Positions 7,249-17,989 of a DNA stretch of 22,728 nucleotides are shown piece after piece (within the stretch, counting starts at the first letter, position 1; every line of letters begins with the position of its first letter). The notes beneath the pieces were generated by a model. It worked only from the letters and a program-made list of their open reading frames with translations, had not been told where the DNA came from and did no database searches. Origin of the DNA: Gemmatimonadaceae bacterium (GTDB lineage: Bacteria > Gemmatimonadota > Gemmatimonadetes > Gemmatimonadales > Gemmatimonadaceae); NCBI GenBank assembly GCA_017881545.1, contig JADGQU010000003.1, positions 1-22,728 on the forward strand. Direction: 5' to 3'. The translations under genes were made by a program, and so were the position numbers.

Positions 7249-9756
7249 GTGGCCGGCAAACGATCGCGCGCTCGTCGCACAATCGTTTTGCTCGTTGCGT
7301 CGCTGACACTGGCCGCGTCGCCCGCGCGGACTCAGTCGTGCTCGTCATCCAGCGCGCTCCTCGCGTCGCTGCCTGCCTGGAATGCGCCGCTCGACCGGCG
7401 GGTGTCGCTCCACGTGCGGGACATTTCGATGCGCGATGCGCTCGATCGGCTCTCGGCCGATGCGCGCGTCAGGCTCTCCTACGCGTCGGAGGCCATTCCG
7501 CTGGACAGCAGAGTCTGCGCTTCGTTCGATTCGATTCCGCTCGGCGAGGCATTCGGAGTACTGCTGCGCGGAACTCAGGTACTTCCAATTTCCGCCGGCG
7601 GCGAGCACGTGGTGCTCACGCCCTCGGAGGCACCGGGGACCGCGGAACAACACGAACAGGCGCCGCGCGTTCTGGATCGCGTCGTCGTGACGGGCAGCGC
7701 GATCGAGGCGCCCGCGCGTCGGCTCACCGTCGCGATGAATGTCGTTAGTGGCGCCCAGCTGTCGCGTTATTCCGAAGGCAATCTGGCGCAGGCCCTGAGC
7801 GACATGGTACCGGGACTGTGGGTCTGGCAGGGTGCGCCGACATCTCTGATCGCGCACTACGGAAGCATTCGAGGGACCAGCTCATTCGGTTCGAGCTATC
7901 CAAAGATCTATGTGGATGGAATCGAGTTGGCCAATCCGCTGCTGATAACGCAGTTCACACCCGAGACCATCGAGCGCATCGAAGTGATTCGGGGTCCGCA
8001 GGGCGCCGCCCTCTACGGAACCGACGCCATCAGCGGCGTAATCAACATCGTAACTCGGCACGACGGATCAAACGGCGGCCCGAGCACGGTGGCCCGATCG
8101 GCGGTGGGAGCCGCGTCGAGCGCTTACATGCCTCGAGCGGCTATCACGCAGGATCACGCGGTCACTCTCCGCGAAGGGTCCGGCGCGCAATCCGGAAGCG
8201 CGAGCTTCACGTCTGGTGGAGTGGGCGAGTATCTGCCCGGGGCGTTTGTGCGCCGCACCACGGGTAGTGCGGGATTCAGGATGGTGCGGCCCAAGTTGAT
8301 CGCGACCGGGACCGCACGAGTTTTCGCTAGCGAGTCAGCGGATCCGTCGAGTCCGCTCTTTCGTGATTCGGTGAGCGCCACCCGGGCGGGGCAGGTGATA
8401 CCACAGTCCGTACGCGAGTACACCCTCGGCGGCAGCGCAACGATCATTCAGGGCGAGCGATGGACGCATGCGATAGTCGCGGGCTTCGATGGAAGCAGGG
8501 TGTCGAATCTTGCCGACTATCACACGCCACTTCCCTCAGCATCCGGCCCCGACCTCGGCACGGCGGGTGGGAACGCGAATCTCGCGACCCTTCGGGTGAG
8601 CAGCGTCGCGAGGCTCGGTGACGCGGAGAAACTCGCAACGACGCTGACCTTCGCGGGCGAGAATTCTCTGCTCGATTTCCGCTCTCAGCCGGAGACGACC
8701 GCCGCCCTGACGGCAGGCTCAACGGTTTCATCGGTGGTGCGCCGGTGGACGAGCGCGGGAGTCGCGCAGGCCAACGTGTCCTGGCGGGATGCTGGCTACC
8801 TAACGACCGGACTTCGCGTCGAGCGCAACGACGCATTTGGGAGCAATCGCACCGTCTCGATGCTGCCGATGGTGGGCGCCGCGGTGTTGCACGACTACGG
8901 GCCGCTGACGGTCAAGCTCCGCTCGGCGTACGGTCGCGGCATCCGCCCGGCGACGACGCCGATGCGCGAGACCGCGTGGTTCGATCCGCGTGGACAGGCG
9001 CAGCTTCTGAATCTGGCGCCCGAGGAACAGTCGGGGATTGAAGCGGGGATGGATTTGTTCGTTGGCAAGACGTTCGGCCTGCAGCTGACGCGTTTCGATC
9101 AGCTCGCGTCCGGACTCATACAGCGCGTCGCATACGCTGCTTCCGTTGAGCAAAATGAGGGATCGTTGCCGGGGGAGCCTGCGTATCCCGAATTGCAGCA
9201 CCATATCCGCGCGGAGGATCGACGAATCTCCTACGTGCTGCAAAACGTCGGTGAGATCACGAACCGCGGGTGGGAGCTGAGGAGCGAGTTGAACCTCTCA
9301 GCGCTGGCGCTGAGCGGAACGTTTTCCACGGTCGATAGCAGAGTGAGGCAGGTCGCGCAGGGTTACGTCGGAGATCTGCGTGTCGGCGACAGGATGCTCG
9401 AAGTGCCGGCGAAGACGGGAAGCGTTTCCGCCGCGTGGATAGGCGGAGGCTGGACGAGCTCAGTGGTGGCATCGAGATCGTGGGATTGGATCGACTACGA
9501 CCGCATCGCGCTCGCGGGAGCGTTCTCGAATTCTGCCCAGACGGACGCCGAGTTGGTCGGCCAGCAGCTTCGCAACTACTGGCTCAAGTACAGCGGCGTG
9601 ACTCGTCTCCGCGCGAGCGTGGGCAGAAGCGTTTTTCGCGGACTCTCGCTCACGTTGAGCGGCGAGAACCTTCTCAACCGGCAGCACGGCGAGCCGGACA
9701 ACGTCACCGTCGTGCCGGGTCGAACGCTGAGCTTCGGACTGCGGGCGGTAATGTAG
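7249..9756 (+). CDS. TonB-dependent outer-membrane receptor with N-terminal STN signalling domain
   Basis: An 835-residue transducer-type receptor. The GTG at 7249 is chosen because it gives a clean signal peptide (MAGKRSRARR, then a hydrophobic core to about residue 23, cleavage after about 28). The open frame runs up to 7120 but overlaps the FecR gene. Residues ~45-125 form the STN domain (RRVSLHVRDISMRDALDRLS), known to talk to FecR. RVLDRVVVTGS (140-150) is TonB-box-like. The plug ends with IERIEVIRGPQGAALYGTDA and ISGVINIVTR (241-270). The remainder is a beta-barrel. The C-terminus ends in VM, not the usual aromatic residue. The substrate cannot be told from sequence; iron-siderophore or another chelate or glycan is possible. 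With the two genes upstream it forms a FecIRA-like relay. Confidence 0.92.
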   Translation: MAGKRSRARRTIVLLVASLTLAASPARTQSCSSSSALLASLPAWNAPLDRRVSLHVRDISMRDALDRLSADARVRLSYASEAIPLDSRVCASFDSIPLGEAFGVLLRGTQVLPISAGGEHVVLTPSEAPGTAEQHEQAPRVLDRVVVTGSAIEAPARRLTVAMNVVSGAQLSRYSEGNLAQALSDMVPGLWVWQGAPTSLIAHYGSIRGTSSFGSSYPKIYVDGIELANPLLITQFTPETIERIEVIRGPQGAALYGTDAISGVINIVTRHDGSNGGPSTVARSAVGAASSAYMPRAAITQDHAVTLREGSGAQSGSASFTSGGVGEYLPGAFVRRTTGSAGFRMVRPKLIATGTARVFASESADPSSPLFRDSVSATRAGQVIPQSVREYTLGGSATIIQGERWTHAIVAGFDGSRVSNLADYHTPLPSASGPDLGTAGGNANLATLRVSSVARLGDAEKLATTLTFAGENSLLDFRSQPETTAALTAGSTVSSVVRRWTSAGVAQANVSWRDAGYLTTGLRVERNDAFGSNRTVSMLPMVGAAVLHDYGPLTVKLRSAYGRGIRPATTPMRETAWFDPRGQAQLLNLAPEEQSGIEAGMDLFVGKTFGLQLTRFDQLASGLIQRVAYAASVEQNEGSLPGEPAYPELQHHIRAEDRRISYVLQNVGEITNRGWELRSELNLSALALSGTFSTVDSRVRQVAQGYVGDLRVGDRMLEVPAKTGSVSAAWIGGGWTSSVVASRSWDWIDYDRIALAGAFSNSAQTDAELVGQQLRNYWLKYSGVTRLRASVGRSVFRGLSLTLSGENLLNRQHGEPDNVTVVPGRTLSFGLRAVM

Positions 9757-9777
9757 TCTGGGAACCTGCACCCGATG

Positions 9778-10539
9778 TCAGCCGACCGGTGGCAGTCTCC
9801 AACTCACACCAAGTCGGTTGTATTCCGGTGCCGTGAGCTGCACGAGTAGCGGCCGTTTGCGCGGGTCGAGCCACAGCAACACTTCTCGCAGCTTCGCCTG
9901 ATCGAACGCGGTGCATCCGGCGGTGTGAGAATCCGGACCCGCCCAGATGTGAAGAAAAATGCAGGAGCCGCGACCCCTCATCGGTGGAGACGCGTTGTAC
10001 CCGACGATTACTCCTATCTCGTACTGGGACACCTGCCGCATGTGCTCGGCGCTGCTCCAGTCGACGCGAGAGACAGATGCTCTGTCGACAACCGTGTTGT
10101 AATGGGATGAAGCAGTATCGTCGACGCAATCGGTGGTGGGAAGCAATTGCACGTACGGCAACAGCACGCTCCGCATCGCGTCGCGGGGCGCGAATCCAAA
10201 GGCCGTGTCGAGCGGGAAGATACCGGCTGGAGCCTTTCCATCCCCTTCGTGTTTGTGGGGGCCCGCAGCAGAAACCTTGTCGAACCCAATCCCCCAGGCG
10301 ATCCCCGTGCGGCCGACTACGAGCGGGATCGGAGACTCGACACGGGTCCACTCGGACGCTGGAGTCGCGCGCTCGAAGCGCGCCATGGTGCCAACGGTCG
10401 ATGTCCAGCTGGGAGTGATCACGACCACCAGCTGTTGTGACCCGTCAATCGCGGCGCGCGGCGCGGGCGTCGCCGGCTGACAGGCGACGGTCAGCCCAAT
10501 AAGGGCAAGCGCTTGCATTGATGTCACGTGCGTCCTCAT
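9778..10539 (-). CDS. L,D-transpeptidase (YkuD-like) domain protein, probably exported
   Basis: A 253-residue exported protein. The N-terminus is hydrophobic and ends at Cys20 (GLTVAC). This may be a lipobox, but Thr at -3 is atypical, so it could be a plain signal peptide. The catalytic domain spans about 70-240: KHEGDGKAPAGIFPLDTAFG (96-115) matches the GDGKTPxG signature of YkuD enzymes, and the active site reads H197-I-W ... H205-T-A-G-C209, with Cys209 the expected nucleophile. Such enzymes make 3-3 cross-links in peptidoglycan or attach proteins to it. The ATG at 10539 shares the bases CATG with an overlapping frame on the other strand; ATG 10518 is an alternative start. It is convergent with the TonB receptor, 21 bases apart. 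Confidence 0.85.
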   Translation of the reverse strand: MRTHVTSMQALALIGLTVACQPATPAPRAAIDGSQQLVVVITPSWTSTVGTMARFERATPASEWTRVESPIPLVVGRTGIAWGIGFDKVSAAGPHKHEGDGKAPAGIFPLDTAFGFAPRDAMRSVLLPYVQLLPTTDCVDDTASSHYNTVVDRASVSRVDWSSAEHMRQVSQYEIGVIVGYNASPPMRGRGSCIFLHIWAGPDSHTAGCTAFDQAKLREVLLWLDPRKRPLLVQLTAPEYNRLGVSWRLPPVG

Positions 10540-10554
10540 GCTTCACCCCGGAAA

Positions 10555-10585
10555 TTGGACAGTCTCGGGCCGATCATGGTACAAT
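10555..10585 (+). promoter_or_regulatory. Promoter for the DoxX-like gene, consistent with a leaderless mRNA
   Basis: TTGGAC (10555-10560) and TACAAT (10580-10585) are separated by 19 bases. The expected transcription start, seven bases after the -10 element, falls at 10592, the A of the DoxX-like ATG. No Shine-Dalgarno sequence is present, which fits a leaderless transcript. The spacer is longer than the usual 17. Confidence 0.5.
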
Positions 10586-10591
10586 AACTGT

Positions 10592-11008
10592 ATGCCCTAC
10601 GTGTACTCGCCGGACACTGCCTCGTATATCTTGCAGATCCTCGTCTCGGCTTTTCTCGCGATTCTGTTTCTGCAGTCAGGGATCGACAAGGTCGTGGATC
10701 GGAAGGGGAATCTGGCCTACCTCGGGGAGCATTTCGCCCGGACTCCGCTTGCGGGCACGGTCGGCCCGATGCTCTTCGTCGTCACGATTCTCGAGGTGTC
10801 AGCGGGGGCGCTGAGCGCGGTCGGATGCGCGCTGCTGCTTCTCACCCACGATTCCATGGTGGCGTTCCTCGGCGCGGTGGTCGCGGGCATCAACTTCCTC
10901 GCGCTTTTCTTCGGCCAGCGCGTCGCTAAGGATTACGCCGGCGCGGCAGCGCTCGTGCCGTACTTTCTGCTGGTGCTCGCCGCGATCTACATACTCGCGC
11001 AGCACTAG
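10592..11008 (+). CDS. DoxX-like small membrane protein
   Basis: A 138-residue protein with four hydrophobic helices (about residues 9-30, 53-77, 81-105 and 117-136). The first ends in FLQSGIDKVVDRKGNLAYL, the pattern of DoxX/MauE-like membrane proteins, whose members are linked to quinone or thiol redox chemistry. The exact role here is unknown. The open frame begins at 10538, but the first 18 residues are polar and overlap the start of the divergent gene, so the ATG at 10592 is preferred. A -10 element ends seven bases upstream of it, leaving no room for a leader. It is followed by a complex repeat region and a convergent gene. Confidence 0.7.
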   Translation: MPYVYSPDTASYILQILVSAFLAILFLQSGIDKVVDRKGNLAYLGEHFARTPLAGTVGPMLFVVTILEVSAGALSAVGCALLLLTHDSMVAFLGAVVAGINFLALFFGQRVAKDYAGAAALVPYFLLVLAAIYILAQH

Positions 11009-11029
11009 GCTCGCCGACCAAACTGAAAA

Positions 11030-11205
11030 GAACGGGATCCGAGATCTCAGAAGCACAGATCTGAGTGACTAGTCACCGCGCTCTGACCGTATCCGGCGCT
11101 TATCCTGTTACAACCGACCGGCTGTGCCATTACGCCACTCAGATCCGTCGCAGACGTAGTTACTAGACTCTGGTATCTGCGCTTCTCAGATCTCGGATCC
11201 CGTTC
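11030..11205. repeat. Nested inverted-repeat element between convergent genes
   Basis: Outer arms at 11030-11054 and 11181-11205 are inverted copies of 25 bases with a single mismatch (11048/11187). Inside them, GATCTGAGTG (11058-11067) pairs with CACTCAGATC (11136-11145). A perfect 12-base palindrome, GTGACTAGTCAC, lies at 11065-11076. Several shorter GATCTGAG/CTCAGATC words recur. The enclosed 68 bases contain further self-complementary GC words such as CCG-GATA-CGG (minus strand). No protein frame of note crosses it. It could be a bidirectional terminator, a MITE-like or REP-like element, or a structured RNA. The length and nesting exceed a simple terminator. Confidence 0.8.
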
Positions 11206-11245
11206 AGTTAGCAGCTGCCAGATCCCGGATCCCGTTCAGTTGCAG
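11187..11245. repeat. Direct repeat of the right arm of the inverted element
   Basis: The right arm recurs 32 bases downstream. 11187-11209 and 11219-11241 match at 22 of 23 positions (CAGATC, one variable base, then CGGATCCCGTTCAGTT), and both are followed by GCAG. Together with the inverted left arm, this motif occurs three times in about 220 bases. Confidence 0.8.
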
Positions 11246-11277
11246 ATGCGGTGGTCGATAGGAAATAGGTACCAGCT

Positions 11278-12423
11278 TTATCGTATTTCCCTTATCATAA
11301 CTCCGCGTGCCGCCAACTCGCGGATGTACTTCTCCGCTGGCACCGCCTCGTCGGGAGTGAATACGCCCGCCTTGCCGATCTCTCCCCGCGCCTGCATCTG
11401 CCCGGTGATCGAGAGCGAGTAACCGGTCGAGCGCTCCATCGCGCTGATACCGTTCTCTTCGTCGTAGTAATCCACCATTTCCCACCCGATGCGCTTCGGC
11501 TTGCCGTCCTTCGTTCCTTCGGTGTAAACGCGCAACGCCACGAGGTCGTACGCGTTCGGCTTGGTGAGACGCGGACCCATCGCGGCGACTACGAGATCGC
11601 GCGGAACGACCTTGACTCCCTTTACGTCCACCGGATTGAGATCGAGCAGACCGAGCTCTCGAATCGCTTCCATGATGCGCGCATGGCCGGGATAGCGGAG
11701 CGTCTTGTACTCCATCGTAGGAATCTTTCCTTCGTAGCGGGACGCCATCGTCGACAGGCCGCCGGCAGTGTGAAATCCCTCGAGCTCACCCAGTGATCCG
11801 CCGAAGTTGACCACCTCCAGCTCCGACAGCGCCTTTACCTGCGTCAGCTTGCCCTTGCGCAGCACCGACGAGAGCGTCGTGTAATAGTCGAGCACTCCCT
11901 CGAGCGAATAGACTATCTGATAGTTGAGCGGTGGCTCGGGGCGCTGGGGCAGTCCGCCGACGAAAATTCGAACTGTCTCGACCGTGTCGAGCTGCCGGAT
12001 TCCGTACTCCGCCAGGATGTTGACCATTCCTGGAGCGAGGCCACAGTCCGGGATGATTGTGATTCCCTTCTTCTTAGCGGCGGCGTCGAGCGTCTTCTGC
12101 TTGAACACGATCTCGGTGTTTCCACCGAGATCCGAAAAGTGAACGCCGGCTTCGACGGCCAGCTCGGCGAGCTCGAAATTGAAGTAGTACGGGATCGCGC
12201 TCATCACCGCATCGGACTGTCGCATCAGCGCGAGCACCGCTTCCCTGTCGCGCACGTCGAGCGGCGTGAAGATCAGGCGCTCGCCGGAGTACGGCGCGAG
12301 GAACTGCTGGAGGTGGCCGGTGTGCAGATCGGCCAGGCGAACTTCTTTTACTTCGGGATTCTGCAGCAAATCATACGCGCACGCGGAGCCCTGCAGCCCC
12401 GCGCCAAGAACTAACATTCGCAT
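11278..12423 (-). CDS. Saccharopine dehydrogenase family oxidoreductase
   Basis: A 381-residue cytosolic enzyme of the saccharopine dehydrogenase family, which includes saccharopine reductase and lysine or carboxyamino-acid dehydrogenases. The N-terminus is a Rossmann fold with GAGLQG (7-12) for NAD(P). It continues with DVRDREAVLALMRQSDAVMSA, then IPYYFNFELAELAVEAGVHFSDLGG. PDCGLAPGMVNIL starts the substrate-binding domain. The C-terminal part (MVDYYDEENGISAMERSTGY) is also family-like. Length matches the shorter, lysine-dehydrogenase-like members. The ATG at 12423 has a GGAG eleven bases upstream; an ATG two codons later is possible. The exact substrate cannot be assigned. It is divergent from the CoA-binding protein gene. 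Confidence 0.88.
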   Translation of the reverse strand: MRMLVLGAGLQGSACAYDLLQNPEVKEVRLADLHTGHLQQFLAPYSGERLIFTPLDVRDREAVLALMRQSDAVMSAIPYYFNFELAELAVEAGVHFSDLGGNTEIVFKQKTLDAAAKKKGITIIPDCGLAPGMVNILAEYGIRQLDTVETVRIFVGGLPQRPEPPLNYQIVYSLEGVLDYYTTLSSVLRKGKLTQVKALSELEVVNFGGSLGELEGFHTAGGLSTMASRYEGKIPTMEYKTLRYPGHARIMEAIRELGLLDLNPVDVKGVKVVPRDLVVAAMGPRLTKPNAYDLVALRVYTEGTKDGKPKRIGWEMVDYYDEENGISAMERSTGYSLSITGQMQARGEIGKAGVFTPDEAVPAEKYIRELAARGVMIREIR

Positions 12424-12559
12424 TACGTGTGGATCTCCGGAAAATTTTGAGCTGGACTCGCTCTTGCAATTTATCGGGACTATGCGATTCGCGTCACCCC
12501 GCGCGGCAAGCGGTCAAATGAATTTTCGGAGTGACAGATGAGCCGGCAATCGAGAGACC

Positions 12560-13015
12560 ATGACGGCAGAGACTGACGGCGCGAGCTGGCGAGACCATCT
12601 GGTTGAGTCGTCCGCGCAGCTAAAAACGCTGCTCGAGAACACGCACCGCATCGCCGTGCTCGGCATCAAGCCCGATCCCGACCAGCCCGCGTACTACGTC
12701 CCCGAGTATGCGGAGCGCGCCGGATACGAGATCGTCCCGGTTCCCGTTTACTACAAGGACCTCACCGAGATGATGGGAAAGCCGGTCTATCGGACGATCA
12801 GTGACATTCCGGGTGACATCGACATGGTCAACGTCTTCCGGCGGCCCAACGACATCCCGCCACACGTCGACGACATCATCGCCAAGAAACCCAAGTCAGT
12901 CTGGTTTCAGCTGGGAATCAGGAATGACGACGCGGCCGAGAGGCTTGCCCGCGCGGGGATCGACGTCGTGCAGGACCATTGTCTGCTGGTCGAGCTGCGT
13001 AGAATCGGAAAGTAG
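12560..13015 (+). CDS. CoA-binding domain protein (YccU-like)
   Basis: A 151-residue soluble protein of the CoA_binding_2 family, a stand-alone Rossmann domain related to the CoA-binding part of succinyl-CoA synthetase. Visible hallmarks are THRIAVLGIKPDPDQPAYYVPEY (residues 29-51), GYEIVPVPVYY, DIDMVNVFRRPNDIPPHVDDI, SVWFQLGI, and the final AGIDVVQDHCLLVELR, whose Cys in the DxC segment is conserved in the family. Length is typical. The biological role of this family is not settled. The start at 12560 has only a weak GAGAG upstream. It is convergent with the lipoprotein gene that ends at 13079. Confidence 0.88.
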   Translation: MTAETDGASWRDHLVESSAQLKTLLENTHRIAVLGIKPDPDQPAYYVPEYAERAGYEIVPVPVYYKDLTEMMGKPVYRTISDIPGDIDMVNVFRRPNDIPPHVDDIIAKKPKSVWFQLGIRNDDAAERLARAGIDVVQDHCLLVELRRIGK

Positions 13016-13078
13016 AGTACGCGCTGGCGCGCTTCGGCCTGCATCCACAGAACCAAATCAGACCGTACCAGGCATCGA

Positions 13079-14113
13079 CTACCACGTGACCGTGTACACG
13101 ACCGCCTCATACGGTAGTCCGCTCGGATCGGGATTCGCCTTCGGCGCGAGAGCGATGATGTACTTGCCGCCAGCCGTCGCGGCGAGCGCGACACCGGCAC
13201 CCACAACTCGCTGCGCTCCCGTACTGCCCTGACCACCTGGATCCGCAATCGTGATCACGCCGCGATTTGTCTGGATCGTGAAGATTTGCTGGCCACGCTG
13301 AACCTGGATCGGCACAGCTGTGGTCATGTCGAACGGCACTGACCGGTTGAGCGTAGGACCCATCGTGAACTTCACATCGGCGAGGCTCGCGCTCGACGGC
13401 AGCGTCCCGTGCAGCGCGCCCGTTGTCGGATCCAGTGCCGACCACGTCTGGCTCGGCTCATTGTCCACCGCGCGCGCGGGGCTGTTGCCGAGTGCGAGCG
13501 CGGAGCCGTCGGTGGTCCAGCGGACGCGCCAGCCGCGCGCGATTGGAAATAGCCTGGGCGCGGCGCTGTCTGCCGCTGCCTGCCCGCGCGGATTGTCAGG
13601 GATGTGAATGACGCCCGGCTGCGCCACCGCGCGCGCTAGCGACATCCCGCTCGCTGGAAACGATCCGGCACGAAGCGTCGCGGTGTCGATCGCGGTGCGC
13701 CGAGAGACATCCGTCAGCAGATCGGTTCCGGTGCCACCGCCGGCTCCTACTGTGTACGCGCGGCCGAACCCGATCCACTTCCAATCGGGCGACGGTGCAA
13801 CGTCCCACACGCTGTCCATCTGCGTCTGGAATCCGCGCGCTTCGTCGCCGAAGAAAAACCCATTTGGAACCGGCTCGTTCTCCACGCCGCCGGGATCAGC
13901 CACCACCAGAACCGCTTTTCTATCCGGGGAGAACACCCATAAGACGCGCTCGGCCATTCCATGAGCGCCGCGGTTGACAGGCATCACTGTCACAATCGGC
14001 GCAAGCCTCGTTGTATCGGGCGAAGCTTCTTTCTTTGTTGAGTCGGCGACGCAGCCCGCGAGAACAATCAGTGCCGCGCAGGGAATTAGCCGGGATGTGC
14101 GATGAGTAGGCAT
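13079..14113 (-). CDS. Exported lipoprotein with beta-rich body, unknown function
   Basis: A 344-residue predicted lipoprotein. The signal peptide ends in the lipobox LAGC with Cys21, followed by a charged linker (VADSTKKEASPDTT). The body has repeated short strands with phrases such as VLWVFSPDRKAVLVVADP, DVAPSPDWKWIGFGRAY, RGWRVRWTTDGSALALGN and AATAGGKYIIALAP. These resemble the blades of WD40/TolB-like beta-propellers, although no full set of blades is clear. No catalytic motif is recognised. There is no good ribosome-binding site before the ATG at 14113. It lies downstream of the diguanylate cyclase gene on the same strand, separated by 126 bases that contain a hairpin, so it is probably a separate unit. 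Confidence 0.75.
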   Translation of the reverse strand: MPTHRTSRLIPCAALIVLAGCVADSTKKEASPDTTRLAPIVTVMPVNRGAHGMAERVLWVFSPDRKAVLVVADPGGVENEPVPNGFFFGDEARGFQTQMDSVWDVAPSPDWKWIGFGRAYTVGAGGGTGTDLLTDVSRRTAIDTATLRAGSFPASGMSLARAVAQPGVIHIPDNPRGQAAADSAAPRLFPIARGWRVRWTTDGSALALGNSPARAVDNEPSQTWSALDPTTGALHGTLPSSASLADVKFTMGPTLNRSVPFDMTTAVPIQVQRGQQIFTIQTNRGVITIADPGGQGSTGAQRVVGAGVALAATAGGKYIIALAPKANPDPSGLPYEAVVYTVTW

Positions 14114-14142
14114 TGCGTGGGCGATGTGGATGGAGCGCCAGT

Positions 14143-14172
14143 ATGGAAGCTTAAAAGCTAAACAGCTTCCAT
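14143..14172. repeat. Nine-base-pair hairpin between two minus-strand genes
   Basis: ATGGAAGCT (14143-14151) and AGCTTCCAT (14164-14172) form a perfect inverted repeat with a 12-base loop. GCTTAAAAGCT and GCTTAAAGCT follow each other nearby (14149-14159, 14173-14182). No T-run follows on either strand, so a standard intrinsic terminator is doubtful. It may be an operator or a processing or pause site downstream of the cyclase gene. Confidence 0.5.
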
Positions 14173-14239
14173 GCTTAAAGCTCCCTGCCTTGGTTTTGCG
14201 GATGCCAGTCGCAGCGCCGGCGATCCGGCCGCCGAGAAG

Positions 14240-15372
14240 TTAGACGCAGACCAGATTGCGTCCGCCGGCCTTGGCACGGTAGAGCGCGCGATCCGCGCAG
14301 TCGAGCAGATCCTCCGCCGTCTCGACCTTTGGCTCGGGGAAATCGGCAACGCCGATGCTCACCGTAAGGCGGAGCGGATCGCCCTTTCCGATGTCGAACA
14401 GGTGCGACTGGATCTTGTCGCGCAGTCTTTCCGCAAACGCAATCGCGCCGGCTTCTCCCGTCTCGGGAACGGCGATCACGAACTCGTCGCCGCCGTAGCG
14501 GGCGACGGAATCGACGCTGCGCGCGGTGCGGGCGAGGAGCAGGGCGACTTCGACGAGCACCTGGTCGCCGGCGAGATGCCCGTGCGTGTCGTTCACATCC
14601 TTGAACTCGTCGACATCGATCATCAGGATGCTGAGCGGAGCGTTGTAGCGGCGCGTACGCTCCACTTCGGTCCCCAGCTGCGCGAGCAATGCCCGGCGGT
14701 TGAGGAGCTGCGTGAGCGGATCGGTGCGCGCCAGCGCCTCGAGGCGGAGATTGTCGGCCTGCGTGACCTCAACCATGTGCGCGCGACGCATGGCGTTCAT
14801 CGCGCTCTTCACCACGGTCTCGGCGAAGTCGACGTCCGCTTCGTTCAGTGACGCTTTCTCGGCGGTGCGCCGGAGGAGGAAAACACCGGTCCGATCGAGG
14901 TCGAGCCGGAAGGGGAGCGCGATGATCGAGCGCACTGAGATGACGCTGCCGTCCTTCTCCCAGGCCTCTCGCAGCGCTCTGTAGGCATCGGAATGCCAAA
15001 TGTCGGGAATCAGAATCGGCTGCTCGCTCGCGAGCGCGGCCTCGATTTCCGGATATTTGTCGAGCTCGACCTGAAGATTCTCGAGCTGCGGATCTTCATG
15101 GGCGGATGCGACTGTTCCGAGACGGTCGCCGGATTTCGCGAAAATGACGGACGAGTGGCTGAGGTTGAGAGCCCGCGCCAGGCGGCGCGCCAGCATGTGG
15201 AACAGCTCGCCCATGGAGAGTGAGCCCATAACGTCGTGGAGGATGTCCACCAGCGCTCCCCGCGCCGCAGCCTCGTCGAGCAGGCGCTGCACTTCGGACT
15301 CTGATTTACGCAGGGCCGAGCGCAGTTTCTCGATCTCTTCGAGGTGTGGTGCCAGGTCGGAACGCTTGATTT

Positions 15373-15376
<4 letters not shown>
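14240..15376 (-). CDS. Diguanylate cyclase with N-terminal coiled coil and GAF domain
   Basis: A 378-residue soluble enzyme that would make c-di-GMP from two GTP. Residues 8-40 look like a coiled coil, and about 45-200 form a GAF sensor domain (LVDILHDVMGSLSMGELFHM, then the LPFRLDLDRTGVFLLRR strands). The GGDEF domain covers about 210-378. RTDPLTQLLNRRAL opens it, the metal-site IDVDEFKDVNDTHGH is intact, and the active loop is GGDEF (295-299). RSVD (286-289), five residues before it, is a canonical I-site, so product inhibition is expected. The start ATG overlaps the gyrA stop as ATGA, which implies translational coupling to gyrA on the same strand. The GAF ligand is unknown. Confidence 0.93.
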
Positions 15377-17898
<2,522 letters not shown>

Positions 17899-17943
17899 TA
17901 AATCCGGTGGTAGCTGCGGGGTTCGGAGGCGGGGTGGGAGGTC

Positions 17944-17989
17944 AAAAAAGCCTCCGCTAGACGTAGTCCCAAAGGTAGCTCGCGGAGGC
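17944..17989 (-). terminator. Terminator-like hairpin in the gyrA leader
   Basis: Read on the minus strand, GCCTCCGC (17989-17982) pairs perfectly with GCGGAGGC (17957-17950) around a 24-base loop and is followed directly by six T (17949-17944). This is an intrinsic terminator pattern, yet no gene precedes it on this strand and gyrA starts 46 bases further on. A second GCCTCCG at 17930-17924 could pair with the same 3' arm. An attenuator of gyrA or the end of a small RNA are both possible. Confidence 0.65.

Noticed and set aside
11058..11145. Possible tRNA gene on the minus strand inside the repeat element (acceptor-like ends, GTAATGG and TTGTAA words)
   Set aside because: The would-be anticodon stem does not pair, no T-loop sequence is present before the 3' arm, and the 3' part is a plain palindrome with a four-base loop.
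12435..12531. Imperfect inverted pair CTCCGGAAAATT / AATTTTCGGAG in the divergent gap before the CoA-binding gene
   Set aside because: The arms are ~75 bases apart with an unpaired base, and no promoter pairs with them; too weak to call.
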